Positions 1-9,590 of a stretch of 64,000 bases of DNA are shown in pieces; position 1 is the first letter of the stretch; each line of letters opens with the position of its first letter. A program made the translations under genes and the position numbers. A model generated the notes under the pieces. It made no database searches and was not told the origin of the DNA. It saw only the letters and a program-made list of their open reading frames with translations. The DNA is from Prevotella melaninogenica (GTDB lineage Bacteria; Bacteroidota; Bacteroidia; Bacteroidales; Bacteroidaceae): contig NZ_CP072360.1 of NCBI RefSeq assembly GCF_018128065.1, positions 1,796,478 through 1,860,477 of the forward strand. The letters are read 5' to 3'.

Positions 1-4
1 ATGG

Positions 5-1345
5 TTAAATAAATAATTTCTCCACCTTTTTCATATCAACATTATAACAGAAGACCACAACAGAGTCGCCTGCTTCAATCTGTGTATTACCAGAAACAAG
101 CATGCCCTCTCCGTTTCTTACGAGTCCACCAATAGTCACTCCCTTTGGGAGATTTAGCTCTCTTACAACCTTTCGAGTAATCTTTGCATCAGGAACTGGT
201 ACAAACTCTGCCACATCTGCATTGATTGACATAAGGAACTTCACATTCGCTACATTTGCATCAAGCATCATCTGATAGATATGACTGGCTGCAAGTGCCT
301 TCTTATTGATAATTGTACCAATGTCAAGTCCATCTGCCGTACCCACATAATCAAAGTTCTCTACGGATGCTACCGTCTTACGAACACCAAGTCGTTTAGC
401 TGTCAGACAAGCCAAGATATTTGTTTCCGCATTAGAGGTTAATGCCACGAAGGCTTGTGTATGACGGATTCCCTCTTCCTGCAAGAGACCAATATCACGA
501 CCATCACCATTAATTACCAGCCTATCCTCACTGAATATGTCGTTCAGAACCTCACAACGAGCGGGATTAAGTTCAATAATCTTCGCATTCATATATTCTG
601 GTAACATCTTTACAGCACGTGCAGCGGTCTTACCACCGCCCATAAAGATAACATTCTGTACATCGACATACTGCTCCTTGCCAACAATCCTACGGATATA
701 TGGGATATACTGCTTTGTAGTCATGAAATAAACCAAGTCGTATAACTGCAAGGTATCATTACCACCAGGAATAATCGTTTCATCATTTCGCTTAATGGCT
801 ACTACATGATAAGGATCGTCTGGTCCACTAATATCTTTCAGTGGCTGATTAAGAATCTCACAAGTCTCACGTAACTTAATACCCAACATTACCAATGCCC
901 CATCATGCACATCCCAACGTTGGCGTACCCATGACATCTTCAAGCCATTGATAATGTCCTTTGCAGCCAATATCTCAGGGTAGATGATATCATCCACACC
1001 CATCTTACGAAACAGTTCTTTGTTAGACTCTTCAATATACTCCGAATTGTCCACACGTGCGACAGTCTTCTTTGCACCCAGCTGATGTGCCATAACACAA
1101 GCCGCAATATTAGCCGATTCGTTTGGAGTAACAGCAATAAAAAGGTCCGTGTGTTCCACGCCAGCATCTTTCAACCCCTTGATATTTGTGGCTGAACATT
1201 CCATAGTTAACAAGTCATACTCACTGCTGATTTTCTCCAGGTTTTCTGGATTCTCATCCATGAGTATGATATCTTGCATATTACGAGAAAGCAGTTTCGC
1301 CAAGAAAGTTCCAATAGCGTACGCCCCAGATATGATAATTTTCAT
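5..1345 (-). CDS. trkA: Trk potassium uptake regulator TrkA
   Basis: This is the cytoplasmic NAD-binding subunit that gates a TrkH/TrkG potassium channel; the channel gene is not in the window and may lie past the left edge. The 446 residues show the duplicated TrkA layout: RCK_N (1-120), RCK_C (about 145-220), a second RCK_N (about 230-345, loop GGGKTA) and a second RCK_C (about 370-446). The length is normal. The first nucleotide-binding loop reads GAYAIG instead of GxGxxG, so binding at that site may be altered. It begins 71 bases after the dxs stop on the same strand with no clear terminator between, so cotranscription with dxs is likely. Family assignment is firm. Confidence 0.95.
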   Translation of the reverse strand: MKIIISGAYAIGTFLAKLLSRNMQDIILMDENPENLEKISSEYDLLTMECSATNIKGLKDAGVEHTDLFIAVTPNESANIAACVMAHQLGAKKTVARVDNSEYIEESNKELFRKMGVDDIIYPEILAAKDIINGLKMSWVRQRWDVHDGALVMLGIKLRETCEILNQPLKDISGPDDPYHVVAIKRNDETIIPGGNDTLQLYDLVYFMTTKQYIPYIRRIVGKEQYVDVQNVIFMGGGKTAARAVKMLPEYMNAKIIELNPARCEVLNDIFSEDRLVINGDGRDIGLLQEEGIRHTQAFVALTSNAETNILACLTAKRLGVRKTVASVENFDYVGTADGLDIGTIINKKALAASHIYQMMLDANVANVKFLMSINADVAEFVPVPDAKITRKVVRELNLPKGVTIGGLVRNGEGMLVSGNTQIEAGDSVVVFCYNVDMKKVEKLFI

Positions 1346-1416
1346 TTCTTCTTCTTTTTCAATTAAAACAACGATGGAAATGGGTGATGGTAAATGATAG
1401 ATGATAAAAAGATAAA

Positions 1417-3339
1417 CTATTCATTAGCCACCATCAACTGTCGTTTGATACTTTCAATATCTATTCCACAGATTTCACGTAATTGCTGTACCGTTCCTTG
1501 TTCTACAAAATGGTCTGGCATACCCATGCGAGTTATCTGTGGTGTATAACCATGATCGCTCATCCACTCTGTCACAGCTGAACCCAAGCCGCCATTACGC
1601 ACACCATCTTCTATCGTTATGATACGTGAAAAACGGCTGGCTACTTCCTCAAGAAGCTTATCATCCAATGGTTTCAAGAAGCGCATATCATAGTGCGCGA
1701 CCGACGGACAATGACCTTCTGCGTTGTGTGGCTCTGCACCCTCTATCAGTTTAATAGCCTTCTCAACCTCATTGCCAATAGGTCCGATACTCAAAACAGC
1801 AACATCCCAGCCATCATGTAGACGACGTCCTGTACCCACCTCTATCTCTTTGAGTGGGCATTCCCAATCTGTCAAGACACCATTACCACGTGGATAACGA
1901 ATAACAAAGGTACCCTTATCAGGCAACTGTGCCGTATACATCAATCTACGAAGTTCACGTTCGTCCATCGGTGAGGCTATTGTAAGATTTGGAATGGGTC
2001 GTAAGAAAGCCATATCAAATGCACCATGATGCGTTGCACCATCTTCACCCACAAGACCAGCACGGTCCAAACAAAGAACTACGGGAAGGTTAAGAATAGC
2101 TGCATCATGAATAATACTATCGTATGCACGCTGTGAGAAAGCACTATAAATATTACAGAAAGGTTGCAAACCATCCTTAGCCATACCAGCAGAGAATGTA
2201 ACAGCATGTGCCTCTGCAATACCTACGTCAAAGGTGCGCTCAGGCATAGCATTCATCATTATATTCAAAGAACAACCTGTTGGCATAGCAGGTGTTACTC
2301 CAACAATACGAGGATTCTTCTTTGCAAGCTCCAACAGAGTTTTTCCAAATACATCTTGAAACTTTGGTGGCTCATTGGTGCGGTCCTGCACAATACGTTT
2401 ACCCGTCTCTGGGTCAAACATACCAGGTGCATGCCAAACCGTTGCACTCTTCTCAGCAGGTTCATATCCCTTACCTTTCTTCGTATGCAAATGAAGGAGC
2501 TTTGGTCCTTTCATATTTTTCAACTGACGAAGAATACGGACTAACTCACCGACATTATTACCATCAAAAGGTCCGAAGTAACGAATATTCATACCCTCGA
2601 ACATATTTTGTTGATGCGATAAAGCCGACTTAAGTGCATTATTAAAACGTAACAAGCCCTTACGACGTTCATCATTCAGCAAGCCTTTATCGTGCAACCA
2701 TTGTGATGCTTTGAAACGCAAACGATTGTAAGTCTCATTGGTATCTAACTTTAACAAGTACTGTTCCATACCCCCCACAGCCCTATCAATAGACATATCA
2801 TTGTCATTAAGAATGATAAGCAAGTCATTAGGCTGACTGGAAACGTTGTTCAGACCTTCAAAGGCTAAACCACCACTCATAGCGCCATCGCCTATAATGG
2901 CAACAACATGCCGTTGCTGCTTAGTAAGGTTAGCAGCAACCGCCATACCTAAAGCTGCGGAGATAGAATTGGAAGCATGCCCACAAGTAAAGGTATCATA
3001 CTCGCTCTCTAAAGGAGAGGGGAATGGCATCAGACCATCCAGTTTTCGATTGTTACAAAAGTTCTCACGGCGTCCCGTCAGAATCTTATGACCGTATGCT
3101 TGATGACCGACATCCCACACGATACGGTCTTCTGGAGTATTAAAAACATAGTGGCATGCCACCGTTATCTCAGTCGCACCTAAGCTGGAGCCAAGATGAC
3201 CTGGATTAACAGCAACCTCTTCTATAATATCCTTTCGCAACTGCTGACATAGTCTTGGTAATTCATCCAAAGAGAGTTTACGCAAGTCGGCAGGTGACTG
3301 TATTTTATTTAAAAGGTCGAAACTATTTTCCTTTGACAT
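1417..3339 (-). CDS. dxs: 1-deoxy-D-xylulose-5-phosphate synthase
   Basis: This thiamine-diphosphate enzyme joins pyruvate and glyceraldehyde 3-phosphate, the first step of the MEP isoprenoid pathway, and also feeds thiamine and pyridoxal synthesis. The N-terminal domain carries GHQAYGHKI and the ThDP motif starting GDGAMSGG. The middle transketolase domain has the [14 protein letters not shown] stretch and a C-terminal transketolase domain follows. The frame extends to an ATG at 3360, but MSKENSF at 3339 is preferred because a TAnnTTTG promoter at 3363-3370 would put the transcript start at about 3359. From there the protein is 640 residues, normal for Dxs. trkA follows on the same strand. 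Identification is firm; the start is likely. Confidence 0.96.
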   Translation of the reverse strand: MSKENSFDLLNKIQSPADLRKLSLDELPRLCQQLRKDIIEEVAVNPGHLGSSLGATEITVACHYVFNTPEDRIVWDVGHQAYGHKILTGRRENFCNNRKLDGLMPFPSPLESEYDTFTCGHASNSISAALGMAVAANLTKQQRHVVAIIGDGAMSGGLAFEGLNNVSSQPNDLLIILNDNDMSIDRAVGGMEQYLLKLDTNETYNRLRFKASQWLHDKGLLNDERRKGLLRFNNALKSALSHQQNMFEGMNIRYFGPFDGNNVGELVRILRQLKNMKGPKLLHLHTKKGKGYEPAEKSATVWHAPGMFDPETGKRIVQDRTNEPPKFQDVFGKTLLELAKKNPRIVGVTPAMPTGCSLNIMMNAMPERTFDVGIAEAHAVTFSAGMAKDGLQPFCNIYSAFSQRAYDSIIHDAAILNLPVVLCLDRAGLVGEDGATHHGAFDMAFLRPIPNLTIASPMDERELRRLMYTAQLPDKGTFVIRYPRGNGVLTDWECPLKEIEVGTGRRLHDGWDVAVLSIGPIGNEVEKAIKLIEGAEPHNAEGHCPSVAHYDMRFLKPLDDKLLEEVASRFSRIITIEDGVRNGGLGSAVTEWMSDHGYTPQITRMGMPDHFVEQGTVQQLREICGIDIESIKRQLMVANE

Positions 3340-3362
3340 TATCGAATAACATGAAAACAATG

Positions 3363-3370
3363 CAAAGGTA
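3363..3370 (-). promoter_or_regulatory. Promoter -7 box for dxs
   Basis: TACCTTTG on the minus strand matches the Bacteroidota -7 consensus TAnnTTTG. It sits about 24 bases upstream of the preferred dxs start and argues against the longer reading frame start. Confidence 0.6.
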
Positions 3371-3586
3371 CGCTAAATAGATTAAAGGGCAAAATAAAAC
3401 AGAGAGGTATTCTATTATTTAAGGTCGAATTAGTAAATGAGGCTCTAAATTAGACTATACAATAATTCTTTCCTAACACAAACAAAACAAAGTTTTAGCT
3501 GACAAGCACCCAATCAACAAATGAATGGATACTGTGTGATGAAATAAAAGACAACGCCTGACAAATAAGAACAAACAAATTAGAAC

Positions 3587-3626
3587 ATAAAAAACAGGAA
3601 CGAACCTTAAAGATTCATTCCTGTTT
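3587..3626 (-). terminator. Intrinsic terminator of the OmpA gene
   Basis: The arms AAACAGGAA and TTCCTGTTT are complementary and enclose a partly paired loop. On the minus strand the stem is followed by a T-rich run. It sits about 50 bases after the OmpA-family stop at 3676. Confidence 0.7.
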
Positions 3627-3675
3627 ATTATTTCAGTCAACCAACCTTATGAAGGTTAGCTAATTGATAGCTTAA

Positions 3676-4758
3676 TTACTTAACGTAAACAACAGCCAAA
3701 CGGTTAGAAGTTACGCCCTGTACACCCTGACCCTTAGCTTCATCAACGATGACACCACGGCTCTGGAGATACTTAGCAACAACGTCTGCACGGTTCTGAG
3801 AGAGGCGATCGTTGAGTGCCTTTGGACCCTCTGGAGAAGCTGTACCTACGATCTGTACGTGACGGCCTGCCTTAACATCATCAAGAGCCTTCTTAGCCTC
3901 GTTTGTGAGGAAGTACTTACCCTGAGCGAATGTTACGAATACCAAGTTGTCAATGCAGAGAGTCTGAGTTGTCTGTGCAGGAACCTCCTTAACAACCTCC
4001 TTAACAACTTCCTTAACAATCTCCTTAGGCTTAGCATTAAGCTGATCGCGGAGAGAGTTAATCTCATCGTTCAACTCACCAACATTCCATACCTTGAAGT
4101 TATGAGTACCATTAGAAGTCTTGAACTTGTAGTTAAGACCTACGAAGAGACCAAGCTGAGCAGCCTGCTTACCGAACTGAATAGCATCGCCAGGACCGTG
4201 TGTAAGATTCCAGAGGATAGCTGGCTCTACATAAAGCTGCCAAGCTCTCTTCTCACCGAGGTTGTAAGCGAAAGTAAGACCAGTCTTAGCTGTCAACTCT
4301 GTATCATCACCAGTGTTAGAAGTCTGAATGATGTGCTTGTCACCGTAAGTGATCCAGTAACCGATACCTGCCTCAGCACCTACCTCGAAACGACGATCTG
4401 GGTTGTACTCACAGAAGAGGTTTGTGAAGTTTACTGTACCGTTCAAACCGAGGTTAAGACCACGAACAACAGTATGGCTGTTAGAGAAACCTAAAGAACC
4501 AGTCTGCCAACGGTTGTCACCAAAGAATGCGAGACCCTCGAGGTTTGCACCATAAACTGGACTGAACTGCTTACCGAGCTTAAGACCAGCTGCAGCGTTA
4601 AGAGGAGTGAAATGACTAAGATTAAGAGGACCCATAACACCACCCTCTACACCGAGGTAAACATTGTCAAATGCCTTAGCCTTCTCGTAAGCTACCTGAG
4701 CCTGTGTACTTGTGATACCCATAGCGAGCATCGAAAGTGCAATCAAAAACTTTTTCAT
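3676..4758 (-). CDS. OmpA-family outer membrane protein
   Basis: This is a predicted outer-membrane protein that links the membrane to peptidoglycan. Residues 1-20 form a signal peptide ending STQA. Residues about 25-225 look like an eight-strand barrel with alternating aromatic strands. A linker near 238-256 repeats KEVV and is followed by an OmpA C-terminal domain (about 262-360) with TASPEGPKALNDRLSQNRA. The 360-residue length fits Bacteroidota OmpA-like proteins. It is a single-gene unit with its own promoter (4812-4819) and terminator (3587-3626). A second, differently built OmpA protein lies at 35947-37110. Family is firm; which physiological porin it is cannot be told. Confidence 0.92.
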   Translation of the reverse strand: MKKFLIALSMLAMGITSTQAQVAYEKAKAFDNVYLGVEGGVMGPLNLSHFTPLNAAAGLKLGKQFSPVYGANLEGLAFFGDNRWQTGSLGFSNSHTVVRGLNLGLNGTVNFTNLFCEYNPDRRFEVGAEAGIGYWITYGDKHIIQTSNTGDDTELTAKTGLTFAYNLGEKRAWQLYVEPAILWNLTHGPGDAIQFGKQAAQLGLFVGLNYKFKTSNGTHNFKVWNVGELNDEINSLRDQLNAKPKEIVKEVVKEVVKEVPAQTTQTLCIDNLVFVTFAQGKYFLTNEAKKALDDVKAGRHVQIVGTASPEGPKALNDRLSQNRADVVAKYLQSRGVIVDEAKGQGVQGVTSNRLAVVYVK

Positions 4759-5084
4759 AAATGCTTAATATTAATTCTGTTAATTTTAGCGACTTAATTG
4801 TATTCGGTTTGCAAAGATAGCACTTTTTTTGAATAGACTACATTATTTCATAGAAAAAATTCTAATTATTTAGTAAAAAAGTGCTTTTTCAACATCTTTT
4901 TCACACTTTTGGACAATAAAACATGTCAAAAGCAGTTATTCAAAACTTTATTATTCTCTCAGAAAATGGTGTTTAGACAATAAATAAAAGAAACTTTTTC
5001 TTACCTTATATAATATAACAACTTGGTATAGTTATACTCTTTTACATTATTATATATAACATATCTTTATAACATAACAACGTA
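4759..5084. other. Intergenic region OmpA / MATE transporter
   Basis: Very AT-rich. Apart from the OmpA promoter near 4812-4819 and AT-rich sequence after the MATE stop, I see no gene, array or convincing structured element. Confidence 0.55.
4812..4819 (-). promoter_or_regulatory. Promoter -7 box for the OmpA gene
   Basis: TATCTTTG on the minus strand is a full TAnnTTTG match, 54 bases upstream of the start codon. The expected upstream TTTG is not clear. Confidence 0.6.
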
Positions 5085-6506
5085 TTATGTTTCTCTAAGA
5101 CGCCTAAAAAGATAGAAGATAAACATCATTCCACGAAGAGACAGTTCAACAGCCATTGCAAACCACACACCACAAAGACCATAATGTGACGCAAGCGCAT
5201 AAGCTAATGTTAGACGAATAAGCCACATACTGCCTAAGTTTATCAACGAAGGCCTCAGCGTATCACCAGCTCCAATACAGACACTATAAGCAACAATGGC
5301 TGCAGCAAAGAATGGTTCGGCAAAGGCTTCTATACGGAGAATAGATGTTCCTAAAACCTGAATTTCAGCTACAGGAGAGAGCAAACCTATCATTTCTGGC
5401 GCGAAGATATACATAACAACACCCATAAACGCCATTACAACCATACCAAGAGATACTGTCATCCACGCAAAACTACGATGAAGATCACGCCTATCAGCAC
5501 CCACACTCTGCCCCACCAACGTTGTAGCAGCCTCACTAATACCATGCCCCGGCATATAACAAAGACTCTCTGCGGTGATAGCAAACGAATGAGCTGCAAT
5601 AGCGATGTTACCCAAAGGAGCTACAATCATTGTTGAAACAAGTTGCGCACCATTCATCAGAAGATATTGTAATGCCATCGGAGCGCCAATCTTCATGGCA
5701 TTCCATATATACTGCCAACGCCACACAAAACGTTCAACATCCAGTTTCCATGCCAGAATAGGGCTTTGAAAGATTGCATAATAAGCCAACGGAAGTGCAA
5801 CACAAACAAAAGACAGAAGACTTCCGAGAGCCGCTCCAGCCACCCCTTCACCCAAACCCGGCATCGTTATCTCCATACCAAAGAGAGTAATTGTACGTGT
5901 AGGGAAGATAAAGAAATAGTTAAAAATCACATCCAGCACACACATCAATATCGCCATAAAACTTGGACGGCGCATATCACCTGACACCTTCAGCATAGCT
6001 GCTGACATATACTCGATTAGGTGGAAAGGGATTATGAGAGAGAAGATAAGGAAATAAACAGTTGCATCATGCTGTATATCAGCACCGCCACCCAGCCACA
6101 CAGGAAGACGAGAACCGATAAGAAAAGTTATAAGCAGCAAAAACAGTGCAAAGCAAAGACCAAAAATATAGCCGTGACGCATAACTGCACGTGCCTTTGC
6201 AAAGTCATTAGCGCCAATAAAGTGGGCAACCTGAACAGAAAAACCCATCGTTACCGCACTCACCAAAGAGAAGAAAAGCCATGTCGCGGGCTCAACAAGT
6301 CCAATAGCTGCTGATGGTTCTGCACCGAGCGAACCCACCATTCCCGCATCGATATAAAACATCAAAACCGTTGTTACCTGCGCCAATATAGATGGGATAC
6401 TGAGTTGGATAATGAGATTAAACTTCTCATTCCTGCTCATTACCTCACCACTACGAATCTTGGCAAGAAGACTTTCTGCTACGGATTTACTGAAAGATAT
6501 ACGCAC
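5085..6506 (-). CDS. MATE-family multidrug efflux transporter
   Basis: A 473-residue inner-membrane protein with about twelve hydrophobic segments arranged as two related halves, the layout of MATE (NorM/DinF-like) cation-coupled exporters. The N-terminal region reads LIIQLSIPSILAQVTTVL and the second half contains LQYLLMNGAQLVSTMIVAPLG, which is the matching repeat. MATE proteins expel cationic drugs or metabolites using sodium or proton gradients; the substrate cannot be read from sequence. The frame starts at MRISFSKS; a later Met (MSRNEKFN, residue 23) is a possible alternative start closer to the usual family N-terminus. It is flanked by unrelated genes and appears to be a single unit. 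Confidence 0.92.
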   Translation of the reverse strand: MRISFSKSVAESLLAKIRSGEVMSRNEKFNLIIQLSIPSILAQVTTVLMFYIDAGMVGSLGAEPSAAIGLVEPATWLFFSLVSAVTMGFSVQVAHFIGANDFAKARAVMRHGYIFGLCFALFLLLITFLIGSRLPVWLGGGADIQHDATVYFLIFSLIIPFHLIEYMSAAMLKVSGDMRRPSFMAILMCVLDVIFNYFFIFPTRTITLFGMEITMPGLGEGVAGAALGSLLSFVCVALPLAYYAIFQSPILAWKLDVERFVWRWQYIWNAMKIGAPMALQYLLMNGAQLVSTMIVAPLGNIAIAAHSFAITAESLCYMPGHGISEAATTLVGQSVGADRRDLHRSFAWMTVSLGMVVMAFMGVVMYIFAPEMIGLLSPVAEIQVLGTSILRIEAFAEPFFAAAIVAYSVCIGAGDTLRPSLINLGSMWLIRLTLAYALASHYGLCGVWFAMAVELSLRGMMFIFYLFRRLRET

Positions 6507-6742
6507 GAGAATATGATAATATGTGAATAATAAAAACCTGAATAATAATCAACATGAACTTAATAAGGTAAGCCAACAGAAGCGCCCAGCAAAGAGTATC
6601 CCAAATACTAAAAGCAAAATAGGGACTTCGCTCCCGTCTGTCCGCTATTATTTCTAAGCCGAACACACGGGAACTTGTGTCCCTACATATAAGAATAAAG
6701 GTCTTACAGACCTTTCGAAAAGGCTATGACGTTCTACCTTAA

Positions 6743-7438
6743 TTATGAATCCTTCAACTTTGTTCCCGGATGAGAGAAGTCTACAAGGCGCAAGTCAAAG
6801 ATAAGAGTTGAATAAGCTGGTACCGCACCCGAAGCGCTCGCACCATAACCCAACTGATAAGGTATGTATACAGTCCAATGATCGCCACGATGCATTGACA
6901 TCAAAGCAGTTGTAAAACCATCTACAAGACTTATCGGTTTCCCCTTAGAATCATAACTAAGACCTATGTAACTATGATTCGGACGAGATATTGCAGCATT
7001 AAAAGTATCGCTTGACCATGACTTATCAAAGATAAGTCCAGCCGTGTAAGTTGTAGATGGAATCAAACGCCCCATGTAATGCATAGATACAGAATCAGAA
7101 TACAACGGACTCGTTGTGCCTGTCCCTGCTTGTTCCACATGTGCTATAATATAATTCTCTGGACTATAAGTCAACGCAGAACCTGATGTCTGCTTCTGGT
7201 TTTGGAAAGTATAATTAAGAATTATCTTCCATGAAGTATCACCACTCTTGATTTTCTCCTGAGTAGCTGTATAGAGTTTATTCCAATAAGTTTCGTTCTT
7301 TGACTGCCAATCAGCATACTCCTCTACAGTGTTATCTTTCTCAGTACATGAAGTAAAGAGACCTGCCGAAAGCATCATTCCACCCAAGCAGAAGGCACCT
7401 GCTGCACGGCGAATAAGGGTTTTTATATTCTTTGTCAT
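6743..7438 (-). CDS. FKBP-type peptidyl-prolyl isomerase lipoprotein
   Basis: This is a predicted periplasmic or membrane-anchored prolyl isomerase that speeds folding of exported proteins. The N-terminus is a lipoprotein signal with lipobox FTSC (Cys near residue 31). Residues about 115-220 match the FKBP fold, with VSMHYMGRL, GLIFDKSW, LVDGFTTALMSMHRGDHW and PYQLGYGASASG. The 231-residue length suits a signal peptide, a helical spacer and one FKBP domain. It lies 112 bases after glyS on the same strand, with its own likely start region. Family is firm; the substrates are unknown. Confidence 0.92.
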   Translation of the reverse strand: MTKNIKTLIRRAAGAFCLGGMMLSAGLFTSCTEKDNTVEEYADWQSKNETYWNKLYTATQEKIKSGDTSWKIILNYTFQNQKQTSGSALTYSPENYIIAHVEQAGTGTTSPLYSDSVSMHYMGRLIPSTTYTAGLIFDKSWSSDTFNAAISRPNHSYIGLSYDSKGKPISLVDGFTTALMSMHRGDHWTVYIPYQLGYGASASGAVPAYSTLIFDLRLVDFSHPGTKLKDS

Positions 7439-7550
7439 AGTCTTTTATTTGAGAGGAAAGGGATAGCAGAGTAGGATTACATAGACGTTATAGCTTATCT
7501 TGATACGTTATAAGCACCTACAAAAGCCAACTCCGCTATCCTTCCTTTTA

Positions 7551-9098
7551 TTAATCAATATCAATCTTCTTCAATAATGCTGTGATAGATACGCGATCCT
7601 CAATAATCTCACGCAGCTTCTCTACTGGCACACGCTCCTGCTTCATTGAATCACGATAACGCAATGTTACTGTATTATCAGTCAGAGTATCGCCATCAAC
7701 AGTTACACAGAAAGGAGTACCAATAGCATCTTGACGACGGTAACGCTTACCGATAGAATCCTTAGCCTCCATATGTGTGTTGAAATGGAACTTCAGTTGG
7801 TTAACAATCTCTTGAGCCTTCTCTGGAAGTCCATCTTTGTTTACCAATGGTAAAACAGCACACTTAACTGGTGCTAAAGGCTCAGGGAGTTTCAAGACAA
7901 TACGGCTTGATCCGTTCTCCAAAGGTTCCTCTGTATAACTATGACACATCACTGATAAGAACATACGATCTACTCCGATAGATGTCTCAACATCGTAAGG
8001 AACATAGTTCTCTTTGCGCTCTGGATCGAAATATTTTATCTGTCTTCCCGAGTACTTCTCGTGTTGTGAAAGGTCAAAGTTGGTACGTGAGTGAATACCT
8101 TCAACCTCCTTGAAGCCGAATGGCATACGGAATTCAATGTCAGTAGCCGCATTTGCATAATGAGCTAACTTCTCGTGATCATGGAAACGATAGTTATCGT
8201 CGCCCATACCTAAAGCCTCATGCCATGCCAAACGGTGCTTCTTCCAATATTCAAACCACTTCATCTCTGTTCCAGGCTGGCAGAAGAACTGCATCTCCAT
8301 CTGTTCGAACTCACGCATACGGAACACAAACTGACGTGCAACAATCTCGTTACGGAATGCCTTACCAATCTGACAGATACCGAAAGGCAACTTCATACGA
8401 CCAGTCTTCTGTACGTTGAGGAAGTTTACGAAGATACCCTGCGCTGTCTCTGGGCGCAGATAAATCTTGTTAGTAGCTTCAGCAGATGCACCCATCTCGG
8501 TAGAGAACATAAGATTAAACTGACGAACGTCTGTCCAATTGGTTGTACCACTGATTGGGTCAACGATTCCTTCATCAAGAATAATCTGCTTCAAAGCCTC
8601 AAGGTCTGGTCCTTGCATAGCCTCAGCATAGCGTGCATGAAGGTCGTCACGCTTCTTCTGATTTTCAAGAACACGTGGGTTGGTCTCACGGAACTTAGCC
8701 TCATCGAAAGCCTCACCAAACTTCTTAGCTGCCTTGGCTACTTCCTTCGCAATCTTCTCCTCGTATTTTCCTATCTGGTCCTCAATGAGATTATCAGCAC
8801 GATAACGCTTCTTTGAGTCGCGATTATCAATCAATGGGTCGTTGAAAGCATCAACGTGACCGCTGGCTTTCCAAACAGTCGGGTGCATAAAGATAGAGGC
8901 ATCGATACCAACAATATTGCTATGCAGCAATACCATTGACTGCCACCAATACTGCTTGATATTGTTTTTCAGCTCAACACCGTTCTGACCGTAGTCATAA
9001 ACAGCTGCTAAACCATCATAAATATCACTACTTGGGAAGACGAAGCCATACTCTTTGCAGTGGCTCACAATCTTCTTGAAAACATCCTCTTGTGCCAT
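7551..9098 (-). CDS. glyS: Glycine-tRNA ligase (dimeric type)
   Basis: This class II synthetase charges tRNA-Gly. At 515 residues it is the homodimeric, eukaryote/archaeal-like form used by Bacteroidota rather than the tetrameric alpha2beta2 enzyme. Motif 2 is visible as FRNEIVARQFVFRMREFEQMEM and the C-terminal motif 3 region as TSIGVDRMFLSVM. A C-terminal anticodon-binding domain covers roughly 410-515 (CAVLPLV through the end). A TAnnTTTG promoter lies at 9129-9136. Identification is firm. Some annotation schemes name this form glyQS; I use glyS. Confidence 0.95.
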   Translation of the reverse strand: MAQEDVFKKIVSHCKEYGFVFPSSDIYDGLAAVYDYGQNGVELKNNIKQYWWQSMVLLHSNIVGIDASIFMHPTVWKASGHVDAFNDPLIDNRDSKKRYRADNLIEDQIGKYEEKIAKEVAKAAKKFGEAFDEAKFRETNPRVLENQKKRDDLHARYAEAMQGPDLEALKQIILDEGIVDPISGTTNWTDVRQFNLMFSTEMGASAEATNKIYLRPETAQGIFVNFLNVQKTGRMKLPFGICQIGKAFRNEIVARQFVFRMREFEQMEMQFFCQPGTEMKWFEYWKKHRLAWHEALGMGDDNYRFHDHEKLAHYANAATDIEFRMPFGFKEVEGIHSRTNFDLSQHEKYSGRQIKYFDPERKENYVPYDVETSIGVDRMFLSVMCHSYTEEPLENGSSRIVLKLPEPLAPVKCAVLPLVNKDGLPEKAQEIVNQLKFHFNTHMEAKDSIGKRYRRQDAIGTPFCVTVDGDTLTDNTVTLRYRDSMKQERVPVEKLREIIEDRVSITALLKKIDID

Positions 9099-9128
9099 AA
9101 TAATCTATTTATACCTTAATTTTTGACG

Positions 9129-9136
9129 CAAAGTTA
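9129..9136 (-). promoter_or_regulatory. Promoter -7 box for glyS
   Basis: TAACTTTG on the minus strand, 31 bases upstream of the glyS start, matches TAnnTTTG exactly. Confidence 0.6.
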
Positions 9137-9313
9137 CGCTTTTTTAGCCGAAAAAGAACAGGTTTACTACGAAACTTTCGCCTAAATCGATTATTCATGA
9201 GCCAGTCTTTTGATTTGACTGACGTTATGCTATCTCGTAAACAATGCCTTACAATATAGTATTATGCTAACAATCATGAACTTTTCTTGCATTTTTAACA
9301 GGCATATTGATGC

Positions 9314-9380
9314 CCAACACGAATGGTGTTAAGCCTCCACACCAATCGTGCTGACGCTCCGCACCATTGGTGCGGAGGCT
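9314..9380. repeat. 22-bp CAC-N5-GTG palindrome array, 3 units (locus 1)
   Basis: Three CAC-N5-GTG cores begin at 9318, 9340 and 9362, exactly 22 bases apart. The central five bases differ (GAATG, CAATC, CATTG) while the flanks resemble each other. Related arrays occur at 26316-26383, 47067-47127 and 57310-57366. Confidence 0.85.
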
Positions 9381-9513
9381 TAGGTCAATCATTGAGAGGG
9401 GTTATCTATTCAGATGATAACAACCCATTTGGATTGAAAAAAGGCTATGATGCGAGTGAAACAAGAGTAGGCAACAAACAGAAAACCAAATCCAACACTT
9501 GAATAAGCTATAA

Positions 9514-9545
9514 TTTGCCTATTTACTTTTTTTTTCGTACATTTG
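9514..9545 (+). promoter_or_regulatory. Promoter for the parC-like gene
   Basis: TTTG at 9514-9517, a 20-base spacer and TACATTTG at 9538-9545 make a complete Bacteroidota promoter, 45 bases before the start codon. Confidence 0.75.
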
Positions 9546-9590
9546 CAGTCTTATGAAGCTTGCTTCTTTAAGTGATAAAACAAGAACTAT

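Larger units (their letters stand above)
3340..3675. other. Intergenic region dxs / OmpA
   Basis: This gap holds the dxs promoter at its left end and the OmpA terminator at its right end. The AT-rich middle (about 3380-3585) shows no coding potential or repeat that I can support. Confidence 0.6.
9099..9590. other. Divergent intergenic region glyS / parC-like
   Basis: This 492-base gap separates two divergent genes. It holds the glyS promoter near 9129, a three-unit CAC-N5-GTG array at 9314-9380, and a strong promoter for the topoisomerase gene at 9514-9545. The remainder has no coding signal. Confidence 0.6.

Noticed and set aside
8220..8816. A 198-codon frame antisense to glyS
   Set aside because: It is a shadow frame of a clear glyS gene with no family match.
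9314..9380. CRISPR array
   Set aside because: Units are short (22 bp), the variable part is only 5 bases, no cas genes are nearby, and there is no leader.
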